Positions 17,218 through 26,310 of a stretch of 64,000 nt of DNA are shown here, in pieces (the first letter of the stretch is position 1; the number at the start of each line of letters is the position of its first letter). The DNA is from Sulfuriferula sp047300855. GTDB taxonomy: Bacteria > Pseudomonadota > Gammaproteobacteria > Burkholderiales > Sulfuriferulaceae. The stretch lies in the NCBI RefSeq assembly GCF_047300855.1, contig NZ_CP170197.1:2232001-2296000 (forward strand), given 5' to 3'. A program made the translations under genes and the position numbers. The notes beneath the pieces are model-generated. The model had not been told where the DNA came from. It made no database searches and was given only the letters and a program-made list of their open reading frames with translations.

Positions 17218-18018
17218 TCAACCACCCAGTTGTTGATACACCGAGTTAGCCACTTTCAATAAAGTGGTGCGCGGCAAATCCCCTGACAGCGCATAGCCCC
17301 AGTCCAGATCAACCCAATAAAACGTGGCGATGCCGTCCTGCTCGGCAAAACGGAACGCGGTTTCCGGCGTGGGTTGCGCCATGTTGCGCAGATATAAGGT
17401 AATACGCTGACCCGTCGGGTTTTCATACATGAATTGCGCCGCCGGCTTATTGATTTCGCTGGGTAGCAGGCGCCCCCCTACCAGCTTGAATCCGGTGCTG
17501 GCCAGATCGGGTACCTTGAGCTGGCGTCCCAGCCGCTTGGACAACCAGGTCACCAGTTGTTGTTCCTGGGCCGAATAGATTTCAACTGGGCGGCGCACAT
17601 CCGGCACAAAGGCAATATGGGCCACCGCAGCCTGATGCACAAAGCGCGGCAAATCCATCTGACTTCCGTTTAAAGCCATATTCGTTGAGCCACCTGAAAC
17701 GTGGCCCAGGTATTGCCAGGTACCGGCACTGCCTAGCGCCAGGCCGATCAATGCCGATGTGGCAATGCTCGCTCCCCTGGTCCACGCAGAACCGGTCTGG
17801 GGCCGGGCGAGGAGTCGTACCGGTATGGGCTCGGTCAAAACCGGGTCGTAATGGGCATGCAACGCCTGACGCTGCGCGCGCATCCCGGCGACACGTTCAG
17901 CGACAAGCGGATCGGATGCGATGAGCGCCTCGACTTGCGGGCACCGCTGAGCATCCAGCTGCCCATCGACATAAGCCATCAGATCATCCAGCGTAACAGG
18001 CTGTACATGTGCCTTCAT
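17218..18018 (-). CDS. Anti-sigma factor (membrane-anchored)
   Basis: A 266-residue protein with an N-terminal anti-sigma-like helical region (LDDLMAYVDGQLDAQRCPQV). One membrane segment lies near residues 84-105 (ATSALIGLALGSAGTW), and an extracytoplasmic C-terminal domain follows with a FKLVGGRLLP block common in this family. The N-terminal domain lacks the HxxxCxxC zinc motif. Its start overlaps the stop of the ECF sigma gene by 4 bases, the usual arrangement for a sigma/anti-sigma pair. It presumably sequesters that sigma factor until an envelope signal is received. Confidence 0.82.
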   Translation of the reverse strand: MKAHVQPVTLDDLMAYVDGQLDAQRCPQVEALIASDPLVAERVAGMRAQRQALHAHYDPVLTEPIPVRLLARPQTGSAWTRGASIATSALIGLALGSAGTWQYLGHVSGGSTNMALNGSQMDLPRFVHQAAVAHIAFVPDVRRPVEIYSAQEQQLVTWLSKRLGRQLKVPDLASTGFKLVGGRLLPSEINKPAAQFMYENPTGQRITLYLRNMAQPTPETAFRFAEQDGIATFYWVDLDWGYALSGDLPRTTLLKVANSVYQQLGG

Positions 18019-18536
18019 TTCACTACCTTTAATCCAACTTTGTGCTCAAAAGATATTGTGCCATCCATGAATTCCATTAGCCGTTGCCGCGCACGCGCCA
18101 GACGCGACATCACTGTGCCAATCGGGATATCGAGCGCCTTGGCGGTCTGGGCATAGCTGAAATCTTCGAGTGCCACCAGCAACAATACTTCGCGCAATTC
18201 AGGGGAGAGCCGGGTCACGGCAGCCGCAATGTCCAGCCCTTCCAGCCGCTCCGACTGGGTGGCGCGCGTGGCGATCTCCGGCATATCGTCGAGCGTGACA
18301 TGCGATGTGCGGTTTTTAAGCTGCGTCACCTGGCTCACGAACAGGTTATGCATGATGGAAAACAGCCAGGGACGCAGATCCGAGCCGATTCGCCACAAGT
18401 GCCACTTGGCATAGGCGCGTTCCAGCGTGTCCTGTACCAGGTCATCGGCGTCGTCCGGACGGCCTCCGGTCAGCGCACGGGCGTAGCGGCGCAGGCTGGG
18501 GATATGGTCAATGATCGGATGTTTGAATAACGGCAT
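18015..18536 (-). CDS. ECF-type RNA polymerase sigma factor
   Basis: A 173-residue sigma factor made only of regions 2 and 4. Region 2 has DADDLVQDTLERAYAKWHLW for core binding and -10 recognition. Region 4 has LREVLLLVALEDFSYAQTA and IPIGTVMSRLARARQRL for the -35 element. It is paired with the downstream anti-sigma gene and divergent from a cluster of exported proteins, which are plausible targets. GGAAC-like -35 elements occur in the 18537-18751 gap, but no single promoter can be assigned with confidence. Confidence 0.9.
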   Translation of the reverse strand: MPLFKHPIIDHIPSLRRYARALTGGRPDDADDLVQDTLERAYAKWHLWRIGSDLRPWLFSIMHNLFVSQVTQLKNRTSHVTLDDMPEIATRATQSERLEGLDIAAAVTRLSPELREVLLLVALEDFSYAQTAKALDIPIGTVMSRLARARQRLMEFMDGTISFEHKVGLKVVK

Positions 18537-18751
18537 AGGCTCTAACGCTACTTCAAAAAATAGTTCGCAACAGCAGCTGATTTATTCTACATATACGGCC
18601 GGTTAAGGCAGTTTATTCCATCCATGGACGGAAATTTTCCTGTTTCCGGAATTTCAAAACAATATTGGAACAGGCGAATAAAACGCGGCGTGCGACTGTA
18701 TACGTCAGGGTAGCACTCATGTCGACCCACCCAACAGGAGGAACACCCGTC

Positions 18752-19180
18752 ATGCTGAAAAAAATCCTGTCCGCAACCGCTGTCAGTCTCGCCATTGCCT
18801 CGTCCGCACTGGCCGCGCCCGCAGACGACGCCAAGGCCCACTTCAACGCCATAGCCACCGGCGATGTGTCTGCCATCATGCAGCAATACGGGGCGCAGCC
18901 CGTGCTGGAATGGGTCGGCGGCCCGCTGGACGGCACCTATGTCGGTGCCGACAAGGTACGCGAAGCCTGGGGAAAATTCACCAAAGGCAACCCGAACCTC
19001 AAAGTCAGCGCCGACAAGGTGGAAGAGTCCGCGAATCCGAAAGGCGCTACCGTCACTGCCAATGTCGTGTTCCAGGGGCAGAGCGCGATCAAGGTGCGCT
19101 ATGTGCTGACCTACCGCGACGGCAAGATCGTTGACGAAATCTGGCAAATCGATCCGAAACTGGCTGCCGCCGCGTATTGA
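18752..19180 (+). CDS. Exported NTF2/SnoaL-like protein
   Basis: A 142-residue protein with a clear signal peptide (MLKKILSATAVSLAIASSAL, cleaved after ALA). A compact NTF2-like cone fold follows: KAHFNAIATGDVSAIMQQYG, GGPLDGTYVGADKVREAWGK and a final YVLTYRDGKIVDEIWQID. The start is set by AGGAGGA at 18736-18742. NTF2-like proteins of this type bind small ligands or act as stress-related periplasmic factors, and no catalytic residues can be assigned. It is the first gene of an exported-protein cluster divergent from the ECF sigma factor. Confidence 0.78.
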   Translation: MLKKILSATAVSLAIASSALAAPADDAKAHFNAIATGDVSAIMQQYGAQPVLEWVGGPLDGTYVGADKVREAWGKFTKGNPNLKVSADKVEESANPKGATVTANVVFQGQSAIKVRYVLTYRDGKIVDEIWQIDPKLAAAAY

Positions 19181-19318
19181 ACCAGCTGGCAGAAGGACTT
19201 CCCTCTAGCCATGTAAAGGCGAGCAAGCCCTGCCACCCCAGGCACGGGCAGGCACAGGCCTTGCAATGGCGGAAGCGTCAGCCCAGTGAATTTTTTGATT
19301 TTAATGGAGCGTGATGAT

Positions 19319-19753
19319 ATGCAATCGTTGAAAAACCATCACTGCCTGCATCGCCTGCCAGCCGGGCTGTTATGGATTTTCCTGTGGAGCGCAGGCCACG
19401 CCGTGTCTGCACAGGAAGTACATCAGCACCATGGCATGGCCACCCAGGCACCCCCACCCTTTGTTGCCAGCTCTGCCAAATCCTTCCCGACCCTGATGAA
19501 CGACTCAATGAGCGTAATGGATTACGGAATGGCCCATGCCCCCATGAATGGCGATCCCGACCACGACTTTTCCAGCATGATGATTCCCCACCACCAGGGC
19601 GCCATCGACATGGCAAAGGCCGAGCTCCTGTATGGCAAGAATCCGGTACTGCGCAGACTGGCCCAGGAGATCATCGTGACTCAGGGATCCGAAATCATGG
19701 TGATGCAGCGGGAGTTAAAAAAACATTCCGCTCCTCATTCCATCAACCCTTGA
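19319..19753 (+). CDS. Exported DUF305 protein
   Basis: About 144 residues with a signal peptide ending near AVSAQEV. A four-helix DUF305 core carries the family motif DHDFSSMMIPHHQGAIDMAK and a late EIIVTQGSEIMVMQRELKK. The methionine- and histidine-rich N-terminal region (HQHHGM, MNDSMSVMDYGMAHAPM) is compatible with copper or silver binding, and related proteins occur in metal-resistance loci. ATG 19319 has GGAG 9 bases upstream; the frame is open to 19286. A YVTN beta-propeller gene follows 18 bases later. Confidence 0.82.
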   Translation: MQSLKNHHCLHRLPAGLLWIFLWSAGHAVSAQEVHQHHGMATQAPPPFVASSAKSFPTLMNDSMSVMDYGMAHAPMNGDPDHDFSSMMIPHHQGAIDMAKAELLYGKNPVLRRLAQEIIVTQGSEIMVMQRELKKHSAPHSINP

Positions 19754-19771
19754 TGACAAAGGACTATTCCG

Positions 19772-21220
19772 ATGAAATTGACTCAAATCTACATGGCACT
19801 ACTGATGCTGGTAGCGCCACTCGGCAACCCGGTTTTGGCCGGCCAGGCACCCGGTGCTGCGCAGGCGCCGGATATCCCAGTCAGCTCGCGCGACCGGGTG
19901 TATTTAAGTGACCAGACGTCGAATACCGTTTCCGTCGTCGACCCGGCCAGTGAAAAACTGCTGGGCGTCATTCGCCTGGGTGACCCGACCCCCGGCAATC
20001 TGAGTCCACTTTACAAGGGACAGCTACTGGTGCATGGGATGGGATTTTCTCCCGACCGTCGTACACTCCTGGTGGTTTCAATCGGTTCCAACTCGGTTGC
20101 TTTCATTGATACCGCAACCAACCGCGTCAAGCACATCAGTTATGTGGGACGCTCACCCCACGAGGCAATGTTCACGCCGGACGGCAAGGAAGTGTGGGTC
20201 GCCGTCCGTGGAGAGGATTATATCCAGGTACTCGACGGCAGGACTTACCAGCCGATCCACCGCATCCAGGTGCCCAATGGCCCCGGCATGACAATTTTTT
20301 CACCCGATGGAAAATACGGCTACGTGGTGTCGAGCTTCACCCCGGAAATGGTGGTCATCAATACCAAAACCCACAAGATTATCGGCCGTGTGACGCAGGC
20401 CTCGCCTTTCAGTCCGGACGTTGCCGCAACGCCTGACGGCAGGCAGGTATGGTTCACGCTCAAAGACATCGGCAAAACCCAGGTGGTCAATGCCAAACCG
20501 CCCTTCAATACAATCGCCTTACTGGATACCGGGCCGATAACCAACCACGTCAATTTCGCGCGCAACGCGCAAGGCCAGTTTGCCTATGTCACCATCGGCG
20601 GACTCAATGAGGTCAAAGTATTTACCACCTCGGATCACCCTGAACTGGTGGCCACGATTCCGACCGGCGAACTGCCGCATGGGCTCTGGCCTTCGGGTGA
20701 CGGCACGCGGATTTACGTCGGCCTGGAAAACAGGAATGGCGTGGCGGCAATCGATACCGCAAGCAACAAGGTGGTTTCGACTATCAGCACCGGGCAGGCC
20801 CCGCAAGGCATGGTCTACATACCGAATGCGGTTCCCGACGGCCCCGGCACCGAAAACCTGTCGCCCATAGGTACATCGGGAGATGCCATACATTTGACCC
20901 TGGCTTCATCCGGGGCCACCAAGGCCGAGACAACCGTGACCCTCAACAATCAGGGTCTGGTCGATGCGCTTGAAGCCGCCGTCACCGGTCTGGAGCCCAA
21001 AAAGCCCTATCTGTTGGCGCTTTCCGATAACGCAGACGGTTCGGGCCATCTTGAACCCGTAGCGAAATTCATGACCAATCCCGCCGGCGCGCAGATTGTC
21101 GCTGCAATCGGGCCATTGCGTAAAACGGTAGAGGATCAAGGCACCAGGCCGCGCCGTTACCTGGTGATTGCACCCGTTAGCGACGACAAGCCCGGCACCC
21201 CGGTACAGGTGCAACGCTGA
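19772..21220 (+). CDS. Exported YVTN-type beta-propeller protein
   Basis: A 482-residue protein with a signal peptide (cleavage near VLAGQA). About seven repeats carry the YVTN/YncE pattern, for example VYLSDQTSNTVSVVDPAS, VAVRGEDYIQVLDGRT and IYVGLENRNGVAAIDTASN, followed by a small C-terminal beta domain from about residue 370. Beta propellers of this type serve as periplasmic binding or interaction platforms. No heme or catalytic motif is evident. It lies 18 bases after the DUF305 gene and ends at a hairpin terminator. Confidence 0.8.
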   Translation: MKLTQIYMALLMLVAPLGNPVLAGQAPGAAQAPDIPVSSRDRVYLSDQTSNTVSVVDPASEKLLGVIRLGDPTPGNLSPLYKGQLLVHGMGFSPDRRTLLVVSIGSNSVAFIDTATNRVKHISYVGRSPHEAMFTPDGKEVWVAVRGEDYIQVLDGRTYQPIHRIQVPNGPGMTIFSPDGKYGYVVSSFTPEMVVINTKTHKIIGRVTQASPFSPDVAATPDGRQVWFTLKDIGKTQVVNAKPPFNTIALLDTGPITNHVNFARNAQGQFAYVTIGGLNEVKVFTTSDHPELVATIPTGELPHGLWPSGDGTRIYVGLENRNGVAAIDTASNKVVSTISTGQAPQGMVYIPNAVPDGPGTENLSPIGTSGDAIHLTLASSGATKAETTVTLNNQGLVDALEAAVTGLEPKKPYLLALSDNADGSGHLEPVAKFMTNPAGAQIVAAIGPLRKTVEDQGTRPRRYLVIAPVSDDKPGTPVQVQR

Positions 21221-21250
21221 ACACTTGCGGCGCCTTGTGGACAAACAGAC

Positions 21251-21297
21251 AAGCACACGCTGTACGGTCCCGGACCAGCAGGGCGTGCTTTCTTTTT
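21251..21297 (+). terminator. Terminator after the beta-propeller gene
   Basis: AAGCAC at 21251 pairs with GTGCTT at 21285-21290, extended imperfectly inward, with an inner hairpin GGTCC/GGACC. The stem is followed directly by TCTTTTT. It lies 30 bases after the stop codon. Confidence 0.6.
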
Positions 21298-21335
21298 GAA
21301 CACGGCAATATCTTTCAATTTTTTGGAGCCTCACT

Positions 21336-22124
21336 ATGTTTCTAAACAAATCCATGCTCTTCAACAGTTTTCATGCACTCGTTTTTTCCGCTGCAGTCGC
21401 GCTATCCCAGTCGGCTCTGGCACAGGAAACGCTATACGTTTACGGTCCAGGCGGCCCCGCCCCGGCCATGAAGGAGGCCGCCGCTGCTTTTGAAAAAACC
21501 TCGGGCGTCAAAGTCGAAGTCAGCGCCGGCCCCACGCCTCAATGGCTGGACAAGGCGAAGAGCGACGCCGATCTGATTTTCAGCGGCTCGGAGACGATGA
21601 TGACCGATTTTGTCTACGCCCTGGACGGCCAGCTTTCCCATCAGCAAGTCACGCCTTTGTACCTGCGTCCGTTGTCCATCCTGGTGCGGCCCGGCAACCC
21701 CAAACACATCAAGGGCGTGAAAGACATTCTCAAGCCTGGCGTGAAAGTACTGGTGGTAAACGGCGCGGGCCAGAACGGTGTCTGGGAAGACATGGCCGGG
21801 CGCAAGGGCGATATCAACACCGTCCGCGCGCTGCGCCGCAATATCGTCGCCTATTCCAAAAACAGCGCCGAAGCCAGGCAGGCCTGGATAGACAACAAGG
21901 ACATCGACGTCTGGCTGATCTGGAATATCTGGCAGGTTTCCAACCCGAAATTGGCCGACATCGTGCCGGTTGAGCGCGACTACGCCATCTATCGCGATAC
22001 CGGTATCGCCATCACCAAGCGCGCTGAAAACAAACCGTCAGCCAGGGCTTTTGCCAGCTTCCTGGAATCCCCTGCAGGCGCAAAAATATTCGCCAAATGG
22101 GGTTGGGAAACCGGCCGCAAGTAA
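21336..22124 (+). CDS. AcfC-like periplasmic substrate-binding protein
   Basis: A 262-residue exported protein (signal cleavage near SALAQET). Its opening fold is that of type II periplasmic binding proteins: LYVYGPGGPAPAMKEAAAAF, SDADLIFSGSETMM and a late VERDYAIYRDTGIAITK. This matches the AcfC / ModA-like group of anion-binding proteins. No ABC permease or ATPase is adjacent, so it may be an orphan receptor or sensor. It has a GGAG site upstream and lies downstream of a terminator, so it may have its own promoter. Confidence 0.8.
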   Translation: MFLNKSMLFNSFHALVFSAAVALSQSALAQETLYVYGPGGPAPAMKEAAAAFEKTSGVKVEVSAGPTPQWLDKAKSDADLIFSGSETMMTDFVYALDGQLSHQQVTPLYLRPLSILVRPGNPKHIKGVKDILKPGVKVLVVNGAGQNGVWEDMAGRKGDINTVRALRRNIVAYSKNSAEARQAWIDNKDIDVWLIWNIWQVSNPKLADIVPVERDYAIYRDTGIAITKRAENKPSARAFASFLESPAGAKIFAKWGWETGRK

Positions 22125-22147
22125 ACCATCCCGGCAACTGCGAGGTG

Positions 22148-22168
22148 CCGGCCTTGCAAATAGGCCGG
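22148..22168. terminator. Hairpin between convergent genes
   Basis: CCGGCCT (22148-22154) pairs with AGGCCGG (22162-22168) around a 7-base loop, between the AcfC-like gene and the convergent acetyltransferase gene. There is no clear T-run on either side, so it may act only weakly. Confidence 0.4.
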
Positions 22169-22209
22169 GCCGGGATCAAGCTTCTTCAATAAGGATTTTA
22201 CAGGCGTGA

Positions 22210-24888
22210 CTAAAGGTATTTCACCACCTGTTTCACCTGCGCATCGTCCGGGTTCTGGCTGACCTGAAAACCGAGCGAGCGCATCATCTCCAGCATTTTC
22301 TCATTGCTGTACAGCACCTCGCCTTCCACGCGTTTCAAACCTTTCTGCCGGGCCACGTCGAACAGGCTGTGCAGCAATTTGCGGCCGATTCCCCGGTGCT
22401 GCCAGGCGTCGGCCACGACCAGCGCAAATTCGCAGGATTCGCCGTCCGGATTGGTGATGTAGCGAGCTATGGCCAGTTCCACTTCGCGGCCGTTTTCCAC
22501 GCTGGAGACGAGTAGCGCCATCTCGCGGTCGTAGTCGATCTGGGTGAAACGTGCCAGCGCGCTGGGAGAGAGTTCCTGCAGGGTGTCCATGAAGCGGAAA
22601 TATTTGGTTTCATGGGACAGGCCGCGTACGAATGCCTGCTCCATTTCCGCGTCTTCCGGTCGAATCGGGCGGATAGTGAGATTGGTGCCGTCCGGCAGTT
22701 GCCAGTGGCTGACCAGCTGCGTCGGGTAGGGGCAGATCGCCATGTGGGCGTAAGGGTCCGCCAGCGGCGGCCGTGGCCCGATCACGATGCGCGCATCGGC
22801 AGCCAGCGCACCGTGCTCGTCCAGGATCAGCGGATTGATGTCCATCTCCTCCAGCCAGGGCAGCTCGCACACCATCTCCGACACCCGCAACAGCACGCTC
22901 TCCAGCGTTTCCATATTGACTGGCGGCAGGTGCCGGAACGCGCCGAGCAGGCGTGCGACGCGGGTGGAAGCGATCATGTTGCGGGCCAGGTAAGCATTGA
23001 GGGGCGGCAGCTGCACCGCGCGGTCGGCGAGCACTTCCACTGCGGTGCCGCCGGCGCCGAAAGTGATCACCGGGCCGAATACCGGATCGCGGATCACTCC
23101 CACCAGCAACTCGCGGCCGTTGGGTTTGATCACCATGGGCTCGATCAGCACGCCCTCGATGCGCGCACCCGGCCGGGCTGCTTCCACCGTGGCGATCAGC
23201 TCATGGTAGGCCGAGCGCAAGGCGCTGGCGTTGTTCAGATTGAGCCGCACACCCCCGGCATCGGTCTTGTGGGTGATATCGGGGGAAAGGATTTTCATCG
23301 CGATGGGAAAGCCCAGTTGCTCGGCGATCTGCAGGGCCTCGTTGGGCGAGCGCGCCAGCATCGCCTGCGCCACCGAAATGTGGAAAGCCGCCAGCAGCGC
23401 CTTGGACTCCATCTCGCTCAATACGCGGCGGCGCTCGGACAAGGCATTCTCGATCAGCAAGCGCGCACCTTCCACATCCGGCTCAAGGTGGTGGGAAAGC
23501 GGTCCGGAGGTTTGCAACAGCAGCTTCTGGTTCACGTAATGGGCAGAGATGCAGGCGAACACATCCACCCCCGGCTCCGGCGTGCGGAAATTGGGAATAC
23601 CCGCCGCGGTCAAGGCCCGCCGTCCTTCGGCGATCTGCGTTTCGCCCATCCAGCAGGCCAGCACCGGCTTGCTGGTGGACGCTGCTGCCTCGATCACGGC
23701 CTCGGCCACTTGCAGAGGATGCGTCATGGCCTGCGGGGTGAGAATCACGAATACGCCGTCCACGCCGGGGTCTTCCAGACAGGCGCGCATCGCCGCGCGA
23801 TAGCGCCCGGCATCGGCGTCGCCGATCACATCCACCGGATTGCCGTGCGACCAGGTGGCGGGTAGCACCGCATCCAGCCGGGTCATGGTTTCCGGCGCCA
23901 GCTCGGCCAGCCGGACGCCGCGCTCCGCCACCCGGTCCGCTGCCATCACGCCCGGCCCGCCGCCGTTGGTGACGATGGCCAGGCGGTTTCCCTGGCTGCG
24001 CAGGTGTCCGGCCAGCGCCTTGGCCGCGGCGAACAGCTGCACGATGGTATCCACCCGCACTACACCGGCGCGAGCCAGCGCGGCATCGAACACGTCGTCG
24101 GCGCCGACCAGCGCCCCGCTGTGGGACTGCGCGGCGCGCGAGCCGCTCTGGTGACGCCCGGATTTCACCACGATCACCGGCTTGACGCGCGCGGCCGCGC
24201 GCAAACCGCTCATGAAACCGCGCGCGTTACGGATACCCTCGATGTAGAGCAGCACGCTGTCGGTGAGGGGATCGGCCACCAGATAGTCGAGGATCTCGCC
24301 GAAATCCAGATCGGCGGAAATGCCCACGGAGACCACGGTGGAAAAGCCCACGCCATTGGGTTTGGCCCAGTCGAGGATGGCAGTACAAATCGCCCCGGAC
24401 TGCGAGACCAGCGCCAGATTGCCCGGGTTGGCACCGCCGCGGCTGAAGGTCACGTCGAGTCCGATACTGGGGCGCATGATGCCCAGGCAATTCGGCCCGA
24501 TCAGCCGCAGCCCGTGGCGCTGTGCATTTTGCTGCATGGCCGCTTCAAGCGCCTTGCCTTGCGCGCTGCCCTCGCTGAAGCCGGCGGACATCACCACCGC
24601 CGCGCGCACGCCACGACGTCCGGCGATTTCCACCAGATCCGGCACGCTGGCGGCAGGCGTGGCGATCACCACCAGGTCGACCTGCTCCGGGATATCGGCG
24701 AGGCTGGCATAGCAGGGCTGCCCCTGAACTTCCGTGTATTTCGGGTTGACGGCGTAGATTTTGCCGCGGAAACCGGCTTGCAGCATGTTCTGGAACACGA
24801 TGCCGCCGATCGACTCCAGCTTGGTGCTGGCACCGATCACGGCGACCGAACGCGGACTGAACAGGGGGGTGAGGTAATGACTCGCCAT
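22210..24888 (-). CDS. Pat-type protein lysine acetyltransferase (NDP-forming acyl-CoA ligase-GNAT fusion)
   Basis: An 892-residue fusion. Residues 1-460 are CoA-binding and succinyl-CoA-ligase-like (SVAVIGASTKLESIGGIVFQ, LIGPNCLGIM, GDADAGRY). About 480-700 is an ATP-grasp part (EQLGFPIAMKILSPDITHKT). About 735-892 is a GNAT acetyltransferase with the acetyl-CoA loop QHRGIGRKLL. This is the architecture of Pat/PatZ, which acetylates acyl-CoA synthetases and other proteins on lysine. The ligase half is usually a regulatory sensor. It is divergent from an HDAC-family deacetylase, with about 90 bases between the starts. Confidence 0.9.
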   Translation of the reverse strand: MASHYLTPLFSPRSVAVIGASTKLESIGGIVFQNMLQAGFRGKIYAVNPKYTEVQGQPCYASLADIPEQVDLVVIATPAASVPDLVEIAGRRGVRAAVVMSAGFSEGSAQGKALEAAMQQNAQRHGLRLIGPNCLGIMRPSIGLDVTFSRGGANPGNLALVSQSGAICTAILDWAKPNGVGFSTVVSVGISADLDFGEILDYLVADPLTDSVLLYIEGIRNARGFMSGLRAAARVKPVIVVKSGRHQSGSRAAQSHSGALVGADDVFDAALARAGVVRVDTIVQLFAAAKALAGHLRSQGNRLAIVTNGGGPGVMAADRVAERGVRLAELAPETMTRLDAVLPATWSHGNPVDVIGDADAGRYRAAMRACLEDPGVDGVFVILTPQAMTHPLQVAEAVIEAAASTSKPVLACWMGETQIAEGRRALTAAGIPNFRTPEPGVDVFACISAHYVNQKLLLQTSGPLSHHLEPDVEGARLLIENALSERRRVLSEMESKALLAAFHISVAQAMLARSPNEALQIAEQLGFPIAMKILSPDITHKTDAGGVRLNLNNASALRSAYHELIATVEAARPGARIEGVLIEPMVIKPNGRELLVGVIRDPVFGPVITFGAGGTAVEVLADRAVQLPPLNAYLARNMIASTRVARLLGAFRHLPPVNMETLESVLLRVSEMVCELPWLEEMDINPLILDEHGALAADARIVIGPRPPLADPYAHMAICPYPTQLVSHWQLPDGTNLTIRPIRPEDAEMEQAFVRGLSHETKYFRFMDTLQELSPSALARFTQIDYDREMALLVSSVENGREVELAIARYITNPDGESCEFALVVADAWQHRGIGRKLLHSLFDVARQKGLKRVEGEVLYSNEKMLEMMRSLGFQVSQNPDDAQVKQVVKYL

Positions 24889-24980
24889 AACTTGACCCGA
24901 TCGTTACAAAGTATTTGCAATGTAGCATCCATTGGTTACAACATGATCATTCTTGCTGCCAACCGAACGAGACCAAGCCT

Positions 24981-25904
24981 GTGTTCACCGCCATCATCTC
25001 CCATCCCGCTTGCGCCAGACACGACATGGGACCGCACCACCCGGAGTGCCCGGAGCGGCTCACTGCTATCCAGGATCAGCTCATCGCCGCCCGGCTGCAT
25101 GATTTTCTGCGCTATTACGATGCGCCGCGCGCCACCCGGGAACAGTTGTTGCGGGTGCACACGGCGGCGCATCTGGACCGGATAGAGGCCAGTGCGCCTG
25201 GCGCCGGGCTGACCAGGCTTGACCCCGACACCGCGATGAACCCCTATACACTGGAAGCGGCCCTGCGTGCGGCGGGCGCGGCAGTCATGGCTACCGATAT
25301 GGTGATGCGGGGCGAGGTGGACAACGCCTTTTGCAAGGTACGCCCGCCCGGCCACCACGCCACCCGCGACCAGGCCATGGGCTTCTGCATTTTCAACAAC
25401 GTTGCTGTCGGCGTCGCCCATGCCCTCGCGCAGCACGGCTTGCAGCGTGTGGCCATCGTCGACTTCGATGTGCACCACGGCAACGGTACCGAGGAAATTT
25501 TCCACGATGATCCGCGCGTCATGTTGTGCTCCACTTTCCAGCATCCGTTCTACCCGCACAGCGGCGCGGGTTCCGGCAACGAACACATCATCAACGTGCC
25601 GCTGCCGGCAGGCACGGATGGCGCCGGATTCCGCGCGGCCTTCATGGCACGGTGCCTGCCTGCGCTGGAACAATTTGCGCCGGAAATGGTGTTCATTTCC
25701 GCCGGCTTTGACGCCCACCGCGAGGACGACATGGCGATGCTGAATCTCACCGAGGCAGACTACACATGGGTGACGCAACAGGTGAAAACCATTGCGCAGC
25801 AATACGCCCATGGCCGCATCGTTTCCACCCTTGAGGGCGGTTATGCCCTGCCCGCGCTGGGTCGCAGTGCCGCCGCCCATATCCGGGTACTGGCAGAACT
25901 ATGA
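24981..25904 (+). CDS. Histone deacetylase family protein
   Basis: About 307 residues with the class II HDAC-like core and zinc-site motifs: RPPGHHATRDQAMGFCIFNN (paired histidines and charge relay), VDFDVHHGNGTEEIF (Asp and His ligands), SAGFDAHREDD (Asp ligand) and LEGGY. Bacterial members deacetylate lysines (AcuC type), polyamines or other acetylamines. The GTG at 24981 (opening FTAIISHPACARHDMG) is the most family-like start; the frame is open to a TTG at 24915. It lies head-to-head with a Pat-type acetyltransferase, which supports a role in reversing protein acetylation. Confidence 0.88.
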   Translation: MFTAIISHPACARHDMGPHHPECPERLTAIQDQLIAARLHDFLRYYDAPRATREQLLRVHTAAHLDRIEASAPGAGLTRLDPDTAMNPYTLEAALRAAGAAVMATDMVMRGEVDNAFCKVRPPGHHATRDQAMGFCIFNNVAVGVAHALAQHGLQRVAIVDFDVHHGNGTEEIFHDDPRVMLCSTFQHPFYPHSGAGSGNEHIINVPLPAGTDGAGFRAAFMARCLPALEQFAPEMVFISAGFDAHREDDMAMLNLTEADYTWVTQQVKTIAQQYAHGRIVSTLEGGYALPALGRSAAAHIRVLAEL

Positions 25905-25992
25905 GTCCGGCATCAATTCAAACCCATCCTCCCGGAATCCGGGCTATATTGTAGAAACCTGATACCCCTATCGCAATCAGAAAGGAGACGGC

Positions 25993-26253
25993 ATGGATAC
26001 GCGCGAGGAAATACAAAAAATGCTGGATGGTCTTGCCCAGCAACGTGATGAACTGATTGTCCAGGCCCATCTGGCCAAGCTGGAAGCCATGGAAGAATGG
26101 GAAAGCATGGAAGGCAAACTGACGCAGCTGCGCGCCAAGGCCAGCCTGGTGGGCGACTCCGCAGAAGACACCGCCAGGAACGTCAGGACGGCTGCCAAGC
26201 AGTTAGCGGATGAAATTGCCCGGGGTTACGACAGGATACGCAAACTGTTTTGA
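25993..26253 (+). CDS. Small coiled-coil hypothetical protein
   Basis: An 86-residue, highly charged protein that is predicted helical throughout, with a heptad-like pattern (EEIQKMLDGLAQQRDELIVQ and AKLEAMEEWESMEGKLTQLR). There is no signal peptide or membrane segment. AAAGGAG lies upstream of the ATG. It resembles small helical proteins found as single genes in many betaproteobacteria, and no function is known to me. It stands alone, 88 bases after the deacetylase gene. Confidence 0.65.
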   Translation: MDTREEIQKMLDGLAQQRDELIVQAHLAKLEAMEEWESMEGKLTQLRAKASLVGDSAEDTARNVRTAAKQLADEIARGYDRIRKLF

Positions 26254-26310
26254 AGGCTGCTTGATCCTGGAAAAAGCCGTTAACCACGCAGAGTGCGGGG
26301 GAGAATAGAA

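Noticed and set aside
18560..18720. ECF-dependent promoter (GGAAC ... CGT) between the divergent units
   Set aside because: Several GGAA-type words occur with imperfect spacing; none stands out enough to annotate.
22612..23865. 417-codon plus-strand frame opposite the acetyltransferase gene
   Set aside because: It lies entirely within a recognised gene on the other strand and shows no family motif; it is a G/C-driven shadow.
24936..25880. 314-codon minus-strand frame opposite the deacetylase gene
   Set aside because: It is a shadow of the HDAC-family gene and would overlap the shared promoter region.
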